From contig NZ_RCUY01000005.1 in the NCBI RefSeq assembly GCF_003667575.1, forward strand, positions 310,001 through 374,000: a stretch of DNA of 64,000 nt. Direction: 5' to 3'. The stretch is from Mycetocola lacteus. GTDB taxonomy: Bacteria > Actinomycetota > Actinomycetes > Actinomycetales > Microbacteriaceae. The position numbers and the translations under genes are program-made. Shown in pieces: positions 17,882 to 26,496 of the stretch. Positions within the stretch are counted from its first letter, which is position 1. Each line of letters begins with the position of its first letter. The notes below the pieces were generated by a model. It saw only the letters and a program-made list of their open reading frames with translations, made no database searches and had not been told where the DNA came from.

Positions 17882-20118
17882 CATCCCCTTCCCCCGACTC
17901 CCCCGCCGAGCTGACCCTCGAAGAAAAAGCCTCGCTCACCTCGGGCAGCGCCACCTGGTACTCCACCGCCGCCGGAGATATCTCGCGACTGATGCTGACC
18001 GACGGGCCGCACGGCCTGCGTCGCCAGCAGGAGGGCGGCGACAACCTCGGCATCGGCGACAGTGTCCCGGCCACCTGCTTCCCGCCTGCCGTGGGCCTCG
18101 GGTCCTCCTGGAACGTGGACCTCGCCCACCGCATCGGCGAGGCGCTGGGCCGCGAGGCTCGCGCGCAGGGGGTGCACGTGCTGCTGGGTCCGGGCATGAA
18201 CATTAAGCGCTCCCCGCTGGGTGGGCGCAACTTTGAGTACGTGTCCGAGGACCCGCACATCACCGGACGCATCGCCGCCGCCCTGGTGCGCGGCATCCAG
18301 TCCCGGGGTGTGGCCGCAACCCCCAAGCACTTCGCGGTCAACAACCAGGAGACCGACCGCATGCGGGTGAGCGCCGACGTGGATGAGCGCACCCTGCGCG
18401 AAATCTACCTCCCGGCGTTTGAGCACGTGGTGACCGAGGCCAAGCCCTGGGCGCTGATGTCGGCCTATAACCGCATCAACGGCACCTTCGCCAGCGAGGA
18501 CCCGGCGCTGCTCACGGACCTGCTGCGCGGCGAGTGGGGCTTTGACGGCGTGCTCGTGTCCGACTGGGGTGCTGTGAATGACCGGGTCGCCTCGGTTGCC
18601 GCGGGCCTCGATCTGGAGATGCCGCCGTCGGACACGGATGCCGAAATTGTGGACGCGGTCAACAACGGCACCCTCGATGAGGCCGTGCTGGACACCGTGG
18701 CGGAGCGCCTGCGCCTGCTGGCCGCGCGCACCACCGACCCGGCACTCGCGACCGATCCGGTGGATGTGGATGCCCACCACCGCCTGGCCGCCGATGCCGC
18801 GGCCGAGGCGATGGTCCTGCTGCGCAACGAGGGTGACCTCCTGCCGCTGGATCCCGCCGCCGACGCGCGGATCGCGGTGATCGGCGAGTTCGCCCGCACC
18901 CCGCGCTATCAGGGTGGCGGATCCAGCCGCGTGGTTCCCACCCGACTATCCGGTGCCCTCGAGGAGATTACCGCGCTGATCGGCCCCGAAAACGTCGCCT
19001 TTGCACCCGGATTCTCGCTCACCGATAACCCGGACACCGCCGCAGCCCTGACCGAGGAGGCCGTGGCCGCGGCGACCGGTGCCAACCGGATCCTGCTGTT
19101 CCTGGGCCTGCCCGACGGCTTCGAATCCGAGGGCTTTGACCGCGACACCCTGGCGCTGCCCGCCGGACAGCTCGCGCTGCTTGAGCGCCTGACCACCCTG
19201 AACATCCCGATCGTCGTGGTGCTCTCCAATGGGGCCACGGTCGAGGTGGCGGAGTGGGCATCCTCGGTGGAGGCGATCCTGGAAACCTGGCTGCTGGGCC
19301 AGGGCGGTGGTCTGGCCACCGCCGAGGTTCTGTTCGGTCTGGCCTCCCCCGGCGGGCGCCTGACCGAGACCATCCCGCTGCGCCTCTCGGACACCCCGTC
19401 GTTCCTGCACTTCCCCGGACGCGACGGACACGTGGGGTACGGCGAGGGCGTCTATGTGGGCTACCGCCATTACAACACGCTGGATGTGCCGGTCGCCTAT
19501 GAGTTCGGCTTCGGCCTGGGCTACACCCGCTTCGACTATGACGATCTCGCCGTGGTGCCGGGCACCGATCCCCACACCTGGTTGGTGTCGGCCACCGTCA
19601 CCAACGTCGGCGAGCGCGCCGGATCCGAGGTGGTCCAGCTCTATGTGGGCACCACCGAGAACACGCCGACCCGCCCCGCCCAGGAGCTGCGCGGATTCGC
19701 CAAGGTGCACCTGGTCTCCGGGGAAAGCGAGCGGGTAACCCTGCACCTGAACGCCCGCGACTTCGCCACCTGGGATGCCGGCCAGCACCGCTGGCGCGTG
19801 GATGCCGGGGCCTACACCGTGCAGGTCGGTTCCTCCTCCCGGCGCATCCACCTGAGCGAAACCATTGCGGTGCCCGGAGACGACTGGGTGTCCGAGCTCA
19901 GCGAGTACTCCACCGTGGGTGAGTGGTTTGCGCACCCGGTGGGTGGCCCGCTGCTGCAGAGCGTTCGGGACCGAATGGAGGCGTTTGCCGCCGGCGGTGC
20001 CCCCGAACTGCTGCGGATGGTGGAGCAGGTGCCGATCATCAAGCTGGTGTCCTGGAAGATGGGCCTGACCCTGGAGCGGGTGCGCGAGATGGTGGCGTTT
20101 GTGGCCAGCCAGCGCTAG
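17878..20118 (+). CDS. GH3-family beta-glucosidase
   Basis: A 746-residue cytoplasmic glycosidase without signal peptide. The N-terminal barrel carries KHFAVNNQETDR and the nucleophile Asp in VLVSDWGA. The second alpha/beta domain contains GGGSSRVVPT, and a fibronectin-III-like domain (AGSEVVQLYVG ... LRGFAKVHL) ends the protein. It lacks the KH(F/I)PGHG motif of NagZ, so a beta-glucosidase or related activity is more likely than muropeptide hexosaminidase. It is coupled to the upstream TetR gene by a four-base overlap. Confidence 0.93.
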   Translation: MTSPSPDSPAELTLEEKASLTSGSATWYSTAAGDISRLMLTDGPHGLRRQQEGGDNLGIGDSVPATCFPPAVGLGSSWNVDLAHRIGEALGREARAQGVHVLLGPGMNIKRSPLGGRNFEYVSEDPHITGRIAAALVRGIQSRGVAATPKHFAVNNQETDRMRVSADVDERTLREIYLPAFEHVVTEAKPWALMSAYNRINGTFASEDPALLTDLLRGEWGFDGVLVSDWGAVNDRVASVAAGLDLEMPPSDTDAEIVDAVNNGTLDEAVLDTVAERLRLLAARTTDPALATDPVDVDAHHRLAADAAAEAMVLLRNEGDLLPLDPAADARIAVIGEFARTPRYQGGGSSRVVPTRLSGALEEITALIGPENVAFAPGFSLTDNPDTAAALTEEAVAAATGANRILLFLGLPDGFESEGFDRDTLALPAGQLALLERLTTLNIPIVVVLSNGATVEVAEWASSVEAILETWLLGQGGGLATAEVLFGLASPGGRLTETIPLRLSDTPSFLHFPGRDGHVGYGEGVYVGYRHYNTLDVPVAYEFGFGLGYTRFDYDDLAVVPGTDPHTWLVSATVTNVGERAGSEVVQLYVGTTENTPTRPAQELRGFAKVHLVSGESERVTLHLNARDFATWDAGQHRWRVDAGAYTVQVGSSSRRIHLSETIAVPGDDWVSELSEYSTVGEWFAHPVGGPLLQSVRDRMEAFAAGGAPELLRMVEQVPIIKLVSWKMGLTLERVREMVAFVASQR

Positions 20119-20131
20119 CGGGGGGACGTTT

Positions 20132-20182
20132 GGGAATGGGCACGCCGTGGCTGGCCGACGTCCAGACACGGCGTGCGTTCCC
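20132..20182 (+). terminator. Hairpin terminator after the GH3 gene
   Basis: GGGAA ... GCACGCCGTG ... CTGG pairs with CCAG ... CACGGCGTGC ... TTCCC around a seven-base loop, 14 bases after the stop. It is followed by a pyrimidine-rich stretch rather than a pure T-tract. Confidence 0.6.
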
Positions 20183-20345
20183 ACCTTCTTCTCCCTGTAA
20201 CGCTGTGCGGGGCCGCGCACATGACCCCACGTGACTGGATGTGACGCACGATCACCCCGAAGCCTCCCCGGACCCGTTGACGCGCGTACCGTGATCCGCA
20301 CCCGGGCGCGCACCCGCACCCCGGGAATCGGGGAGGGAAACACTC

Positions 20346-21326
20346 ATGGCAAACACGCGTGGAATTGTGATCGGTGCAGCGGTGCTGGCGCTGCTGGCGG
20401 CCGGGATCACCTGGGGACTGGTGGCCGGTCCGCTGCGCCCCCAACAGACGGATGCGACCGAGGAGCGGGTGTACAGCGACCCCGACCAGCAGCGCGAGCG
20501 CGTGCGCACCCCGGCCATCCCCGAGGCGGTTGCCGAGCTCTCGGCCAGCGGTTTCGCCCCGGCCACCGCCGGAAAACTCACGGTCGCCATCAGTCCGTTT
20601 ACCCCACCGCTGGGCTATGTCTCCGAAAACGGGGCCACCGTGGGGAGCGAACCGGATACCGCCCAGCTCATCGCCGACGGCCTGGGTCTCACGCTCAACC
20701 TGGTGGTGGTGAGCTGGGCCGACTGGCCCCTCGGGGTCGAGTCGGGCAAGTACGACCTGGTGATTTCCAATGTGGGGGTCACCGAGGAGCGCAAGGACCT
20801 GTTTGACTTTGCAACCTATCGTCGCGGGCTGCACGCCTTCACGGTTGCCGCGGACTCGCGGATCACCCGCATCGCCGAGGCCAAGGATGTGGCCGGACTG
20901 ACCCTGGTGGTGGGGTCGGGCACCAATCAGGAGCAGATCCTGCTGAACTGGGACCAGGCGAACCGGGCGGCCGGGCTCAAGCCCCTCACCCTGCAGTATT
21001 TTGATGACGAGGCCGCCTCGCTCCTGGCACTGAAATCCGGCCGGGTGGATGGCATCCTGGGCCCGAACCCCAGCGCGATCTTCCGCGCCACAGCCGATCA
21101 GGAGGTCCGGGTGGTGGGCACGGTGGAGGCGGGCTGGCCGGATATCTCCGATGTGGGCGCGGCCACGGCGCGCGGCAATGGGCTGGCGCAGCCGGTACAC
21201 ACCGTGTTGCAAACCCTGATCGACACCGGGACGCTCGCCCGAGCCCTAGAGCCCTGGGGCGTGGCCGAGGAGATCCTGCCCACCTCGGCACTCAACCCGC
21301 CGGGACTGCCCCGACGCGAGAAGTAG
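20346..21326 (+). CDS. Orphan solute-binding protein (SBP family 3), membrane-tethered
   Basis: A 326-residue protein with an N-terminal hydrophobic helix (IVIGAAVLALLAAGITWGLV) but no lipobox Cys, so it is probably anchored by an uncleaved helix. From about residue 75 it has a family 3 amino-acid-binding fold: LTVAISPFTPPLGY, the YDLVISNVGVTEERKDLFDF motif and VGSGTNQE. No permease or ATPase gene is adjacent. GGGAGGGAAA precedes ATG 20346. It may feed a transporter encoded elsewhere or act as a sensor. Confidence 0.78.
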   Translation: MANTRGIVIGAAVLALLAAGITWGLVAGPLRPQQTDATEERVYSDPDQQRERVRTPAIPEAVAELSASGFAPATAGKLTVAISPFTPPLGYVSENGATVGSEPDTAQLIADGLGLTLNLVVVSWADWPLGVESGKYDLVISNVGVTEERKDLFDFATYRRGLHAFTVAADSRITRIAEAKDVAGLTLVVGSGTNQEQILLNWDQANRAAGLKPLTLQYFDDEAASLLALKSGRVDGILGPNPSAIFRATADQEVRVVGTVEAGWPDISDVGAATARGNGLAQPVHTVLQTLIDTGTLARALEPWGVAEEILPTSALNPPGLPRREK

Positions 21327-21333
21327 CGGCGCG

Positions 21334-22707
21334 CTATCCGATGATCAGCAGCCAGCCGGCCAGGCTCGCCAGCGAGATCACCAGCACCGGCAGGGTCAGG
21401 ACGATGCCGGTCTTGAAGTAGCGTCCCCAGCCGATGTGGATGCCGCGGCGGTCCAGCACGTGCAGCCACAGCAGGGTGGCCAGGCTGCCGATCGGGGTGA
21501 TCTTGGGGCCGAGGTCCGAGCCGATCACGTTGGCGTAGATCATCGCCTCGTGGGTCAGCCCGGTCGCCCCGGCGGCACCGATAGCCAGGGCCGCGATCAG
21601 GACGGTGGGCAGGTTGTTCATGATCGAGGCGAGGATCGCGACGATCACGCCGACACCCAGGGCGGTGATCCACACGCCATGGTTGCCGAGCTCGGCAAAC
21701 ACCCCGGCCAGGTGATCGGTCAGGCCCTGATTACGCAGCCCGTACACCACCAGGTACATCCCCACCGAGAAGATCACGATCTGCCAGGGTGCCTCGCGGA
21801 CGACCTTGGTGACCGAGATGCGCCGCAGTCGTACGCTCCCATCGGGGGCCGTGCCCGCCCCCTCGCCCGAATCAAGGGATTTCGCCCGACTGAAGAGGAA
21901 CGCGGGCTGTCGGGCGGCCACCAGGATCAGCGCGAGCGCACCCACGGCGGTCACAATGGAGAGCGGGATGTGCAGCGGGTCGGCCACAAAGTAGCCCACC
22001 AGCAGCACCCCGAGCACCACAAAACCGGCGGTGAAGGTCAGCGGATCGCGAATCGCCGAGCGTGGGTCGGGCGCGGAGGCCGGATCGTAGCGTCGGGGAA
22101 TCGAGCGTCTAAACGCCAGGTAGAGGACGCCGAGGCTCGCCGCCACGGTCACGATCCCCACCGGAACCATGACCAGCGCATAGCGCGCAAAGTCCACCCC
22201 AAAGTAGTCGGCGCTGACGATGTTGACCAGGTTGGAGATGACCAGGGGCAGGCTGCCGGCGTCGGCGATAAACCCGCAGGCGAGCACAAAGCCCAGCGAC
22301 GCGCGGGCCGAGAATTTCAGGGCGAGCAGGATCTGGATCACGATCGGGGTGAGGATCAGCGCCGCCCCGTCGTTGGCAAACAGCGCCGAAATCACCGCAC
22401 CGAGCAGGATCACCAGGACAAACAGCGCGCGCCCGTTGCCGCGTCCCCAGCGGGTCACGTGCAGGGCCGCCCACTCGAAGAGTCCGGATTCATCCAGGAT
22501 GAGCGAGATCAGCACGATCCCCACAAACGCGAACGTCGCATTGCCCACAATGTCCCAGACGGTGGGGATATCACTCAGACTCACCACAGTGGTCAGCAGC
22601 GCCAGGGCGGCACCTCCCAGGGCGCTCCAGCCGATGCCGAGTCCGCGGGGTTGCCAGATCACCAGCACCAGGGTGATGACAAAAATGGCGATGGCAACAA
22701 CGGTCAC
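21334..22707 (-). CDS. arsB: ArsB-family arsenite efflux permease
   Basis: A 457-residue membrane protein with about 11-12 helices. Diagnostic ArsB stretches are [26 protein letters not shown] and NNLPTVL, followed by [23 protein letters not shown]. It exports arsenite or antimonite using the proton gradient. The start is GTG 22707 with AAGGAG 8 bases upstream. It is downstream of arsR in the same direction (gap 141 bases), and its stop faces the orphan binding-protein gene. Confidence 0.93.
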   Translation of the reverse strand: MTVVAIAIFVITLVLVIWQPRGLGIGWSALGGAALALLTTVVSLSDIPTVWDIVGNATFAFVGIVLISLILDESGLFEWAALHVTRWGRGNGRALFVLVILLGAVISALFANDGAALILTPIVIQILLALKFSARASLGFVLACGFIADAGSLPLVISNLVNIVSADYFGVDFARYALVMVPVGIVTVAASLGVLYLAFRRSIPRRYDPASAPDPRSAIRDPLTFTAGFVVLGVLLVGYFVADPLHIPLSIVTAVGALALILVAARQPAFLFSRAKSLDSGEGAGTAPDGSVRLRRISVTKVVREAPWQIVIFSVGMYLVVYGLRNQGLTDHLAGVFAELGNHGVWITALGVGVIVAILASIMNNLPTVLIAALAIGAAGATGLTHEAMIYANVIGSDLGPKITPIGSLATLLWLHVLDRRGIHIGWGRYFKTGIVLTLPVLVISLASLAGWLLIIG

Positions 22708-22848
22708 GTGGGGGCTCCTTGGCCTGCGGGGATGAATTGATTATGCGCCCTGATGGGGCCCCAGACTCGGCGCGGCGCAACAATTTTGAGTCGAGTGAGC
22801 CGTGTCCGGCCCGATACCGTGGGCTGGCGGCGAGGGGCCAAACGGGCC

Positions 22849-23217
22849 CTAAAGCGCCTGTACCTCGGCGCCCAACGCGGCCAGCGCCCCGGGCACCAGA
22901 CCAAAATAGGCCCAGGTTCCGCGCTGTTCGCGGGTGAAGATACCCGCCTCCACCAGGATCTTCAGGTGGTGGGAGACGGTGCCCTGGGTGAGGCCCAGGG
23001 GTTCGGTCAGATCGCAGACGCACGCCTCGCGGTTCGTCTGCGCGGACACCAGGGAGATGAGTCGCAGGCGGGTGGGATCGGCGATCACGCGGAGTCGGGC
23101 GGCGAACTTTTCGGCCTCGGCACGATCGAGCGTGGCCGCCGCTTCCCCGGGCTCACAGGTTTCGGCGCGTCCGGAGATATCGGTGAGCGCCAGGGTGAGG
23201 GGTGGGGTGTGCGACAC
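22849..23217 (-). CDS. arsR: ArsR-family arsenic-responsive repressor
   Basis: A 122-residue winged-helix repressor. The As(III) site is seen as CVCDL (Cys66, Cys68), followed by the recognition helix QGTVSHHLKILVEAG. An N-terminal extension of about 35 residues adds Cys21. It is divergent from arsC across the palindrome at 23232-23284 and upstream of arsB, so it should repress both directions and be released by arsenite. Confidence 0.93.
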   Translation of the reverse strand: MSHTPPLTLALTDISGRAETCEPGEAAATLDRAEAEKFAARLRVIADPTRLRLISLVSAQTNREACVCDLTEPLGLTQGTVSHHLKILVEAGIFTREQRGTWAYFGLVPGALAALGAEVQAL

Positions 23218-23231
23218 GAGGTCTCCAATTC

Positions 23232-23284
23232 ATATTGATGGGCATCAATGTATAGTCATCCTATACATTGATCCCCATCAATAT
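23232..23284. promoter_or_regulatory. Nested ArsR operator between arsR and arsC
   Basis: A 53-bp palindrome centred at 23258 with a single mismatched pair (23243/23273). Each arm contains ATTGAT and ATCAAT elements, so one arm is itself an inverted repeat. The TTGAT/ATCAA words match the ArsR/SmtB operator pattern. Symmetric TATAG/CTATA motifs at the centre could serve as -10 elements for both divergent genes. Confidence 0.8.
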
Positions 23285-23300
23285 CCACCCGAGGAGTCTC

Positions 23301-23708
23301 ATGCCCCCCATCGCCACCGTCCTGTTTGTTTGTGTGCACAATGCCGGCCGTTCCCAGATGGCCGCCGGCTTCCTGGAGCACCTGGCCCAGGGCCGCGTGG
23401 ATGTGCGTTCGGCCGGGTCCGAACCCCGGGAAGCGCTGAACCCGGTCGCGGTCGAGGCGATGGCGGAGGTGGGCATCGATATCGCCGCCTACTCCCCCAA
23501 GATCCTCACCACCGATGCCGTCCGGCAGGCCGACGCGGTGATCACGATGGGCTGCGGCGACACCTGCCCCATCTTCCCCGGCAAGCGCTATGAGGATTGG
23601 GAACTCACCGATCCCGCCGGGCAGGGCATCGAGACCGTCCGCGGCATCCGCGACGAGATTCGCGCCCGGGTCGAGGTGCTGCTGGCCGAGCTCACCGCGG
23701 GCCGCTAG
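23301..23708 (+). CDS. arsC: Arsenate reductase, low-molecular-weight phosphatase fold
   Basis: A 135-residue enzyme reducing arsenate to arsenite. The nucleophile Cys11 sits in the loop CVHNAGRS, and Cys85/Cys89 are in MGCGDTCP. This fold is used both by thioredoxin-linked and by actinobacterial mycothiol-linked arsenate reductases; the sequence alone does not settle which. GAGGAG precedes ATG 23301 (a frame to 23268 runs into the operator). It is divergent from arsR. Confidence 0.92.
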   Translation: MPPIATVLFVCVHNAGRSQMAAGFLEHLAQGRVDVRSAGSEPREALNPVAVEAMAEVGIDIAAYSPKILTTDAVRQADAVITMGCGDTCPIFPGKRYEDWELTDPAGQGIETVRGIRDEIRARVEVLLAELTAGR

Positions 23709-23717
23709 ACTCGCGGC

Positions 23718-24383
23718 ATGTCCCTCGCTCTGATCACCGGGGCCGCCCGCGACAACAGCATCGCCGCTGGTATCGCCGCCGCGCTCCGCACCGCCGGCTG
23801 GACGGTTGCCACCAGCGACCTGCACGGTGCCGACTATCCCGCCGACCTCACCGTGCCGGGCGGACCCGAGGCCCTGATCGATGCGGTGGTGCGCGATCAC
23901 GGCCCGATCGAGGCGCTGATCCTCAGCCACGCACACGATGTGGAATCCGGACTCTTCGACACCAGCGCGGAGAGTTTTGACCTCCATGTCTCGGTCAATG
24001 CCCGCGCCAGCTTCCTCCTCCTCACCGCCTTCGCCCGGCAGGCACCCGAAACGGGTGGGGCAATCATCGCGCTGACCAGCGATCACGTGACCGGCAACCT
24101 CCCCTATGGCGCGTCAAAGGGAATCCTGGATCGCGTGGTCATCTCGGCTGCCCGAGAACTGGGTCCGCGCGGCATCTCGGCCAACGTCCTCAATCCGGGC
24201 CCGATCGATACCGGTTGGATGGATGATGACACCCGCGCCGAACTGACCCGACTCACCCCGCAGGGTCGGCTGGGAACCCCGGCCGATATTGGCGCCTTCG
24301 TGACATTTCTGGTGTCCCCGGCGGGACGCTGGATCTCGGGTCAACTCCTGCACGCCGACGGCGGAATCTCCGCGCGCTACTAA
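23718..24383 (+). CDS. Short-chain dehydrogenase/reductase
   Basis: A 221-residue SDR. The cofactor loop is TGAARDNSIAAGIA, the active site is Ser in ALTSDH and Tyr-x3-Lys in LPYGASKG, and the C-terminus is HADGGISARY. It starts nine bases after arsC with no ribosome binding site; TAGACT lies six bases before the ATG, which would give a leaderless mRNA. A link to arsenic metabolism is not supported. The substrate is unknown. Confidence 0.88.
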   Translation: MSLALITGAARDNSIAAGIAAALRTAGWTVATSDLHGADYPADLTVPGGPEALIDAVVRDHGPIEALILSHAHDVESGLFDTSAESFDLHVSVNARASFLLLTAFARQAPETGGAIIALTSDHVTGNLPYGASKGILDRVVISAARELGPRGISANVLNPGPIDTGWMDDDTRAELTRLTPQGRLGTPADIGAFVTFLVSPAGRWISGQLLHADGGISARY

Positions 24384-24396
24384 CTCGGTTAACCAC

Positions 24397-24434
24397 AAAA
24401 ACGGGGCGGTTCCTCTCGGAACCGCCCCGTTTTT
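24397..24434. terminator. Bidirectional intrinsic terminator at the left edge of the tail cassette
   Basis: A 17-bp perfect stem (24397-24413 with 24418-24434), TCTC loop, with an A-run on the left and a T-run on the right. It separates the SDR gene from the convergent endolysin gene and ends both transcripts. Confidence 0.92.
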
Positions 24435-24443
24435 CCGGGTGCG

Positions 24444-25154
24444 CTAACCCTGAGCGCGAGCAATCTTCGCCGCCAGCGCGCTCCCGCGTGCCTCGGCTTC
24501 GGCCACCAGGATGGCCACCTCGGCCTCGGTGAATCCGGTGACGGTACCAAAGGCACGACCGTTTACCGCGATCGACGCCCCCTGATCCCCACCGGGTGCG
24601 GTGTACACACGGGCACTAAACTCCGAGATCAGTGCGATGGTGCCCGGTTTGGGCGAGGTTGCGTGAACAATCTTGGGCATAAATTCTCCTTCGGGTGTGG
24701 GCTCGGGTTGGGGCGGCCGAGGAACGGCCACGGATACGGTGTTGCCCAGGTAGGCTCCGGGCCCCCAGGCGTAGCCGACGTAGCGCACCGAGGGCCATCC
24801 GCGCGCCATGTCATTGGGATCGACCAGGGCGGATTTTCCGCGGGTGGGGAAGTCGATCGTGGCCACGCGTCCGCCGGCACCCTTGAGCGCGATATGCCCC
24901 AGACTGCCAAAGGTGTAGTACAGGACGGAGCCCTCGGGAGCCTCGGAGATTGGGCCCGTGCGCAGCGCCCCCAACTGCCGTACCCGGGTGAGTGCGGCGG
25001 CCGCGTTCGGATAGGGCATCACCCGGTCCGAACGCGGGGCTCCAAACGCGCGGTCGACCTCCTCCAGACACCAGCCGGCGCGCACGGCACCCCGGGCGAC
25101 CAGGGCCCGTGCCGCGGCGGGACCGTTGAGGACCAGGGGAACGTTGCCGGCCAT
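24444..25154 (-). CDS. Phage endolysin, cysteine peptidase/amidase type
   Basis: A 236-residue protein. The N-terminal domain (about 15-140) resembles CHAP/NlpC-type wall hydrolases, with likely catalytic Cys29 (GWCLEE), His87 (LGHIAL) and Asp101 (ATIDFP). A Pro-rich linker (RPPQPEPTPEGE) leads to a 75-residue C-terminal domain of unknown type that may bind cell wall. There is no signal peptide, so release needs the holin two genes upstream. It is the last gene of the tail operon. The hydrolase call rests on this triad-like pattern. Confidence 0.68.
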   Translation of the reverse strand: MAGNVPLVLNGPAAARALVARGAVRAGWCLEEVDRAFGAPRSDRVMPYPNAAAALTRVRQLGALRTGPISEAPEGSVLYYTFGSLGHIALKGAGGRVATIDFPTRGKSALVDPNDMARGWPSVRYVGYAWGPGAYLGNTVSVAVPRPPQPEPTPEGEFMPKIVHATSPKPGTIALISEFSARVYTAPGGDQGASIAVNGRAFGTVTGFTEAEVAILVAEAEARGSALAAKIARAQG

Positions 25155-25156
25155 GC

Positions 25157-25471
25157 CTACCCTCGATTCTCGGCGCGCGGGGAAGACCCGAACGGTGTAT
25201 ACGTGCGCAGCCAGCGATCCACGGCGGGGATCGCCATAATACGGCTGATCACGGCCGCCACCGTGGTGATCGCCGCGGCGACCCCGAGCAGCGCCGTGCG
25301 TACGCCGGCCGGCAGGCTCTCCCCCGCCTCGGCCAGGATCGCCTGAATAATCTCGGGCACAATCGCGACCAGCGAGATGACCGCCGGAATTCCCACGGCC
25401 AGCACCGTGCGCCAGACTCGCTGATTGCGAAACCAGATTTCCCCCGAGGGGGATGCGTGTTGATGAGTCAT
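25157..25471 (-). CDS. Holin
   Basis: A 104-residue membrane protein with two hydrophobic helices (VLAVGIPAVISLVAIVPEIIQAIL and ALLGVAAAITTVAAVISRIMAI), a polar N-terminus and a basic C-terminal tail. Size, topology and place directly before the endolysin gene fit an actinophage holin. ATG 25471 follows AGGAGAAAC. It ends two bases before the endolysin start. Confidence 0.75.
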   Translation of the reverse strand: MTHQHASPSGEIWFRNQRVWRTVLAVGIPAVISLVAIVPEIIQAILAEAGESLPAGVRTALLGVAAAITTVAAVISRIMAIPAVDRWLRTYTPFGSSPRAENRG

Positions 25472-25478
25472 GTTTCTC

Positions 25479-25772
25479 CTATCGTGGAAGGTCCTTGGGC
25501 CACTCGGGCGGCGGTGCGCCACGGCCCGCGAAAATATGGGTGCGCAGTTGGTGCGCGTACGAGCGGTATCCGTCGAGGTAGCGCTCCAACCGATTCACCC
25601 GCTCATCCTGGGCGGTGGCACGCCGGTCGGCGTCCTCTCGATACCTCGACAGTTCCTTCTGCAACTGCGAGATCAGCTCGGACGCCGCCGTGCTCCCGGT
25701 CTGCCGCAGGGCCGCTCGGTAGGACAGGATCGCCGCGACAACCGCTCCGGTGAGCGGCATCGCGGCGATCAA
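25479..25772 (-). CDS. Membrane-anchored coiled-coil protein of the lysis module
   Basis: About 97 residues: a hydrophobic N-terminal helix followed by a charged coiled coil (LISQLQKELSRYREDADRRATAQDER split over two heptad runs). The start is unclear. TTG 25772 or ATG 25760 are possible, and a hydrophobic VPSWLIPLL stretch directly upstream suggests a still earlier non-standard start. Layout resembles small spanin-like or holin-accessory proteins. It lies seven bases before the holin gene. Confidence 0.5.
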   Translation of the reverse strand: MIAAMPLTGAVVAAILSYRAALRQTGSTAASELISQLQKELSRYREDADRRATAQDERVNRLERYLDGYRSYAHQLRTHIFAGRGAPPPEWPKDLPR

Positions 25773-25810
25773 CAGCGGAATCAGCCAGCTGGGGACCTCG
25801 GTTTCAGGCG

Positions 25811-26458
25811 TTACAGATCCCCAATTCGCGTGATGCTGAACTTTCCATTGAGCGTGGTGTTTGAATCCCCGTTGTTCTTATAGATGTCCACACGCACAAT
25901 TTCCCCCGCACGCAGTCGCGCATTGGGAACGTTTACCGACCACGCGCTTTCCGAGAGGATACCCATGGTGCGGCCCAGCTCAACATCCGCGATCCGCAGC
26001 ATCAGCAGCGACCGTCCGCCCATCGGCCGGCTAAACACCGCGTAGTAGTTGATCGCGTATAGTCCATCGGCGACAATACGGATCTCGCCGTTGCGAAAAA
26101 ACGTGCCGACGGAGGCTGTGGACCGGGCGGCATCACGGGTGAAAACTCCGACATCCGACACCCGGTTGTCCACCAACCCGCCTACCTGGGTGGTGAACTC
26201 CTCGTGTGCGAAGTACGGACGCCACGCGCCCGACCGGGACTCGTACAGCCGACGTTCGGTGGTGTCGTACCACTGCAGCCCCTCGCGGTGATACGCCCAC
26301 TGGGTGCGTCCTTCAATTCCGTCGCGCGGTCCAAGCAGGCGCGTGGCGCCCTTGGCCGCGAAGTCGCTGACGGCCTTGAAGTCGGCGCCCAGCGTTACAG
26401 CCGAGGTGTCGAGGATGATCGGCTGCCCGGTTCCCGGGTCTCGTGAACTAACTGCCAT
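25811..26458 (-). CDS. Minor tail protein, candidate receptor-binding tip
   Basis: A 215-residue protein. The N-terminal half has the repeated aromatic pattern seen in actinophage minor tail proteins (LQWYDTTERRLYESRSGAW). The C-terminal half (from about 115) reads as a beta-sandwich like C1q/TNF-type phage tip domains (DGLYAINYYAVFS, LNGKFSITRIGDL). AAAGGAGAAATA precedes ATG 26458. As the most distal structural gene before lysis it is the best candidate for target recognition. The role is inferred from order and fold pattern. Confidence 0.6.
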   Translation of the reverse strand: MAVSSRDPGTGQPIILDTSAVTLGADFKAVSDFAAKGATRLLGPRDGIEGRTQWAYHREGLQWYDTTERRLYESRSGAWRPYFAHEEFTTQVGGLVDNRVSDVGVFTRDAARSTASVGTFFRNGEIRIVADGLYAINYYAVFSRPMGGRSLLMLRIADVELGRTMGILSESAWSVNVPNARLRAGEIVRVDIYKNNGDSNTTLNGKFSITRIGDL

Positions 26459-26496
26459 TATTTCTCCTTTGGTTATGGGGCCCAGCGGGCCCAAAA

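Noticed and set aside
17878-20118. NagZ-type muropeptide hexosaminidase
   Set aside because: The KH(F/I)PGHG-x4-D-(S/T)-H motif is absent; the SDWGA nucleophile motif and the fibronectin-like C-terminus fit beta-glucosidases.
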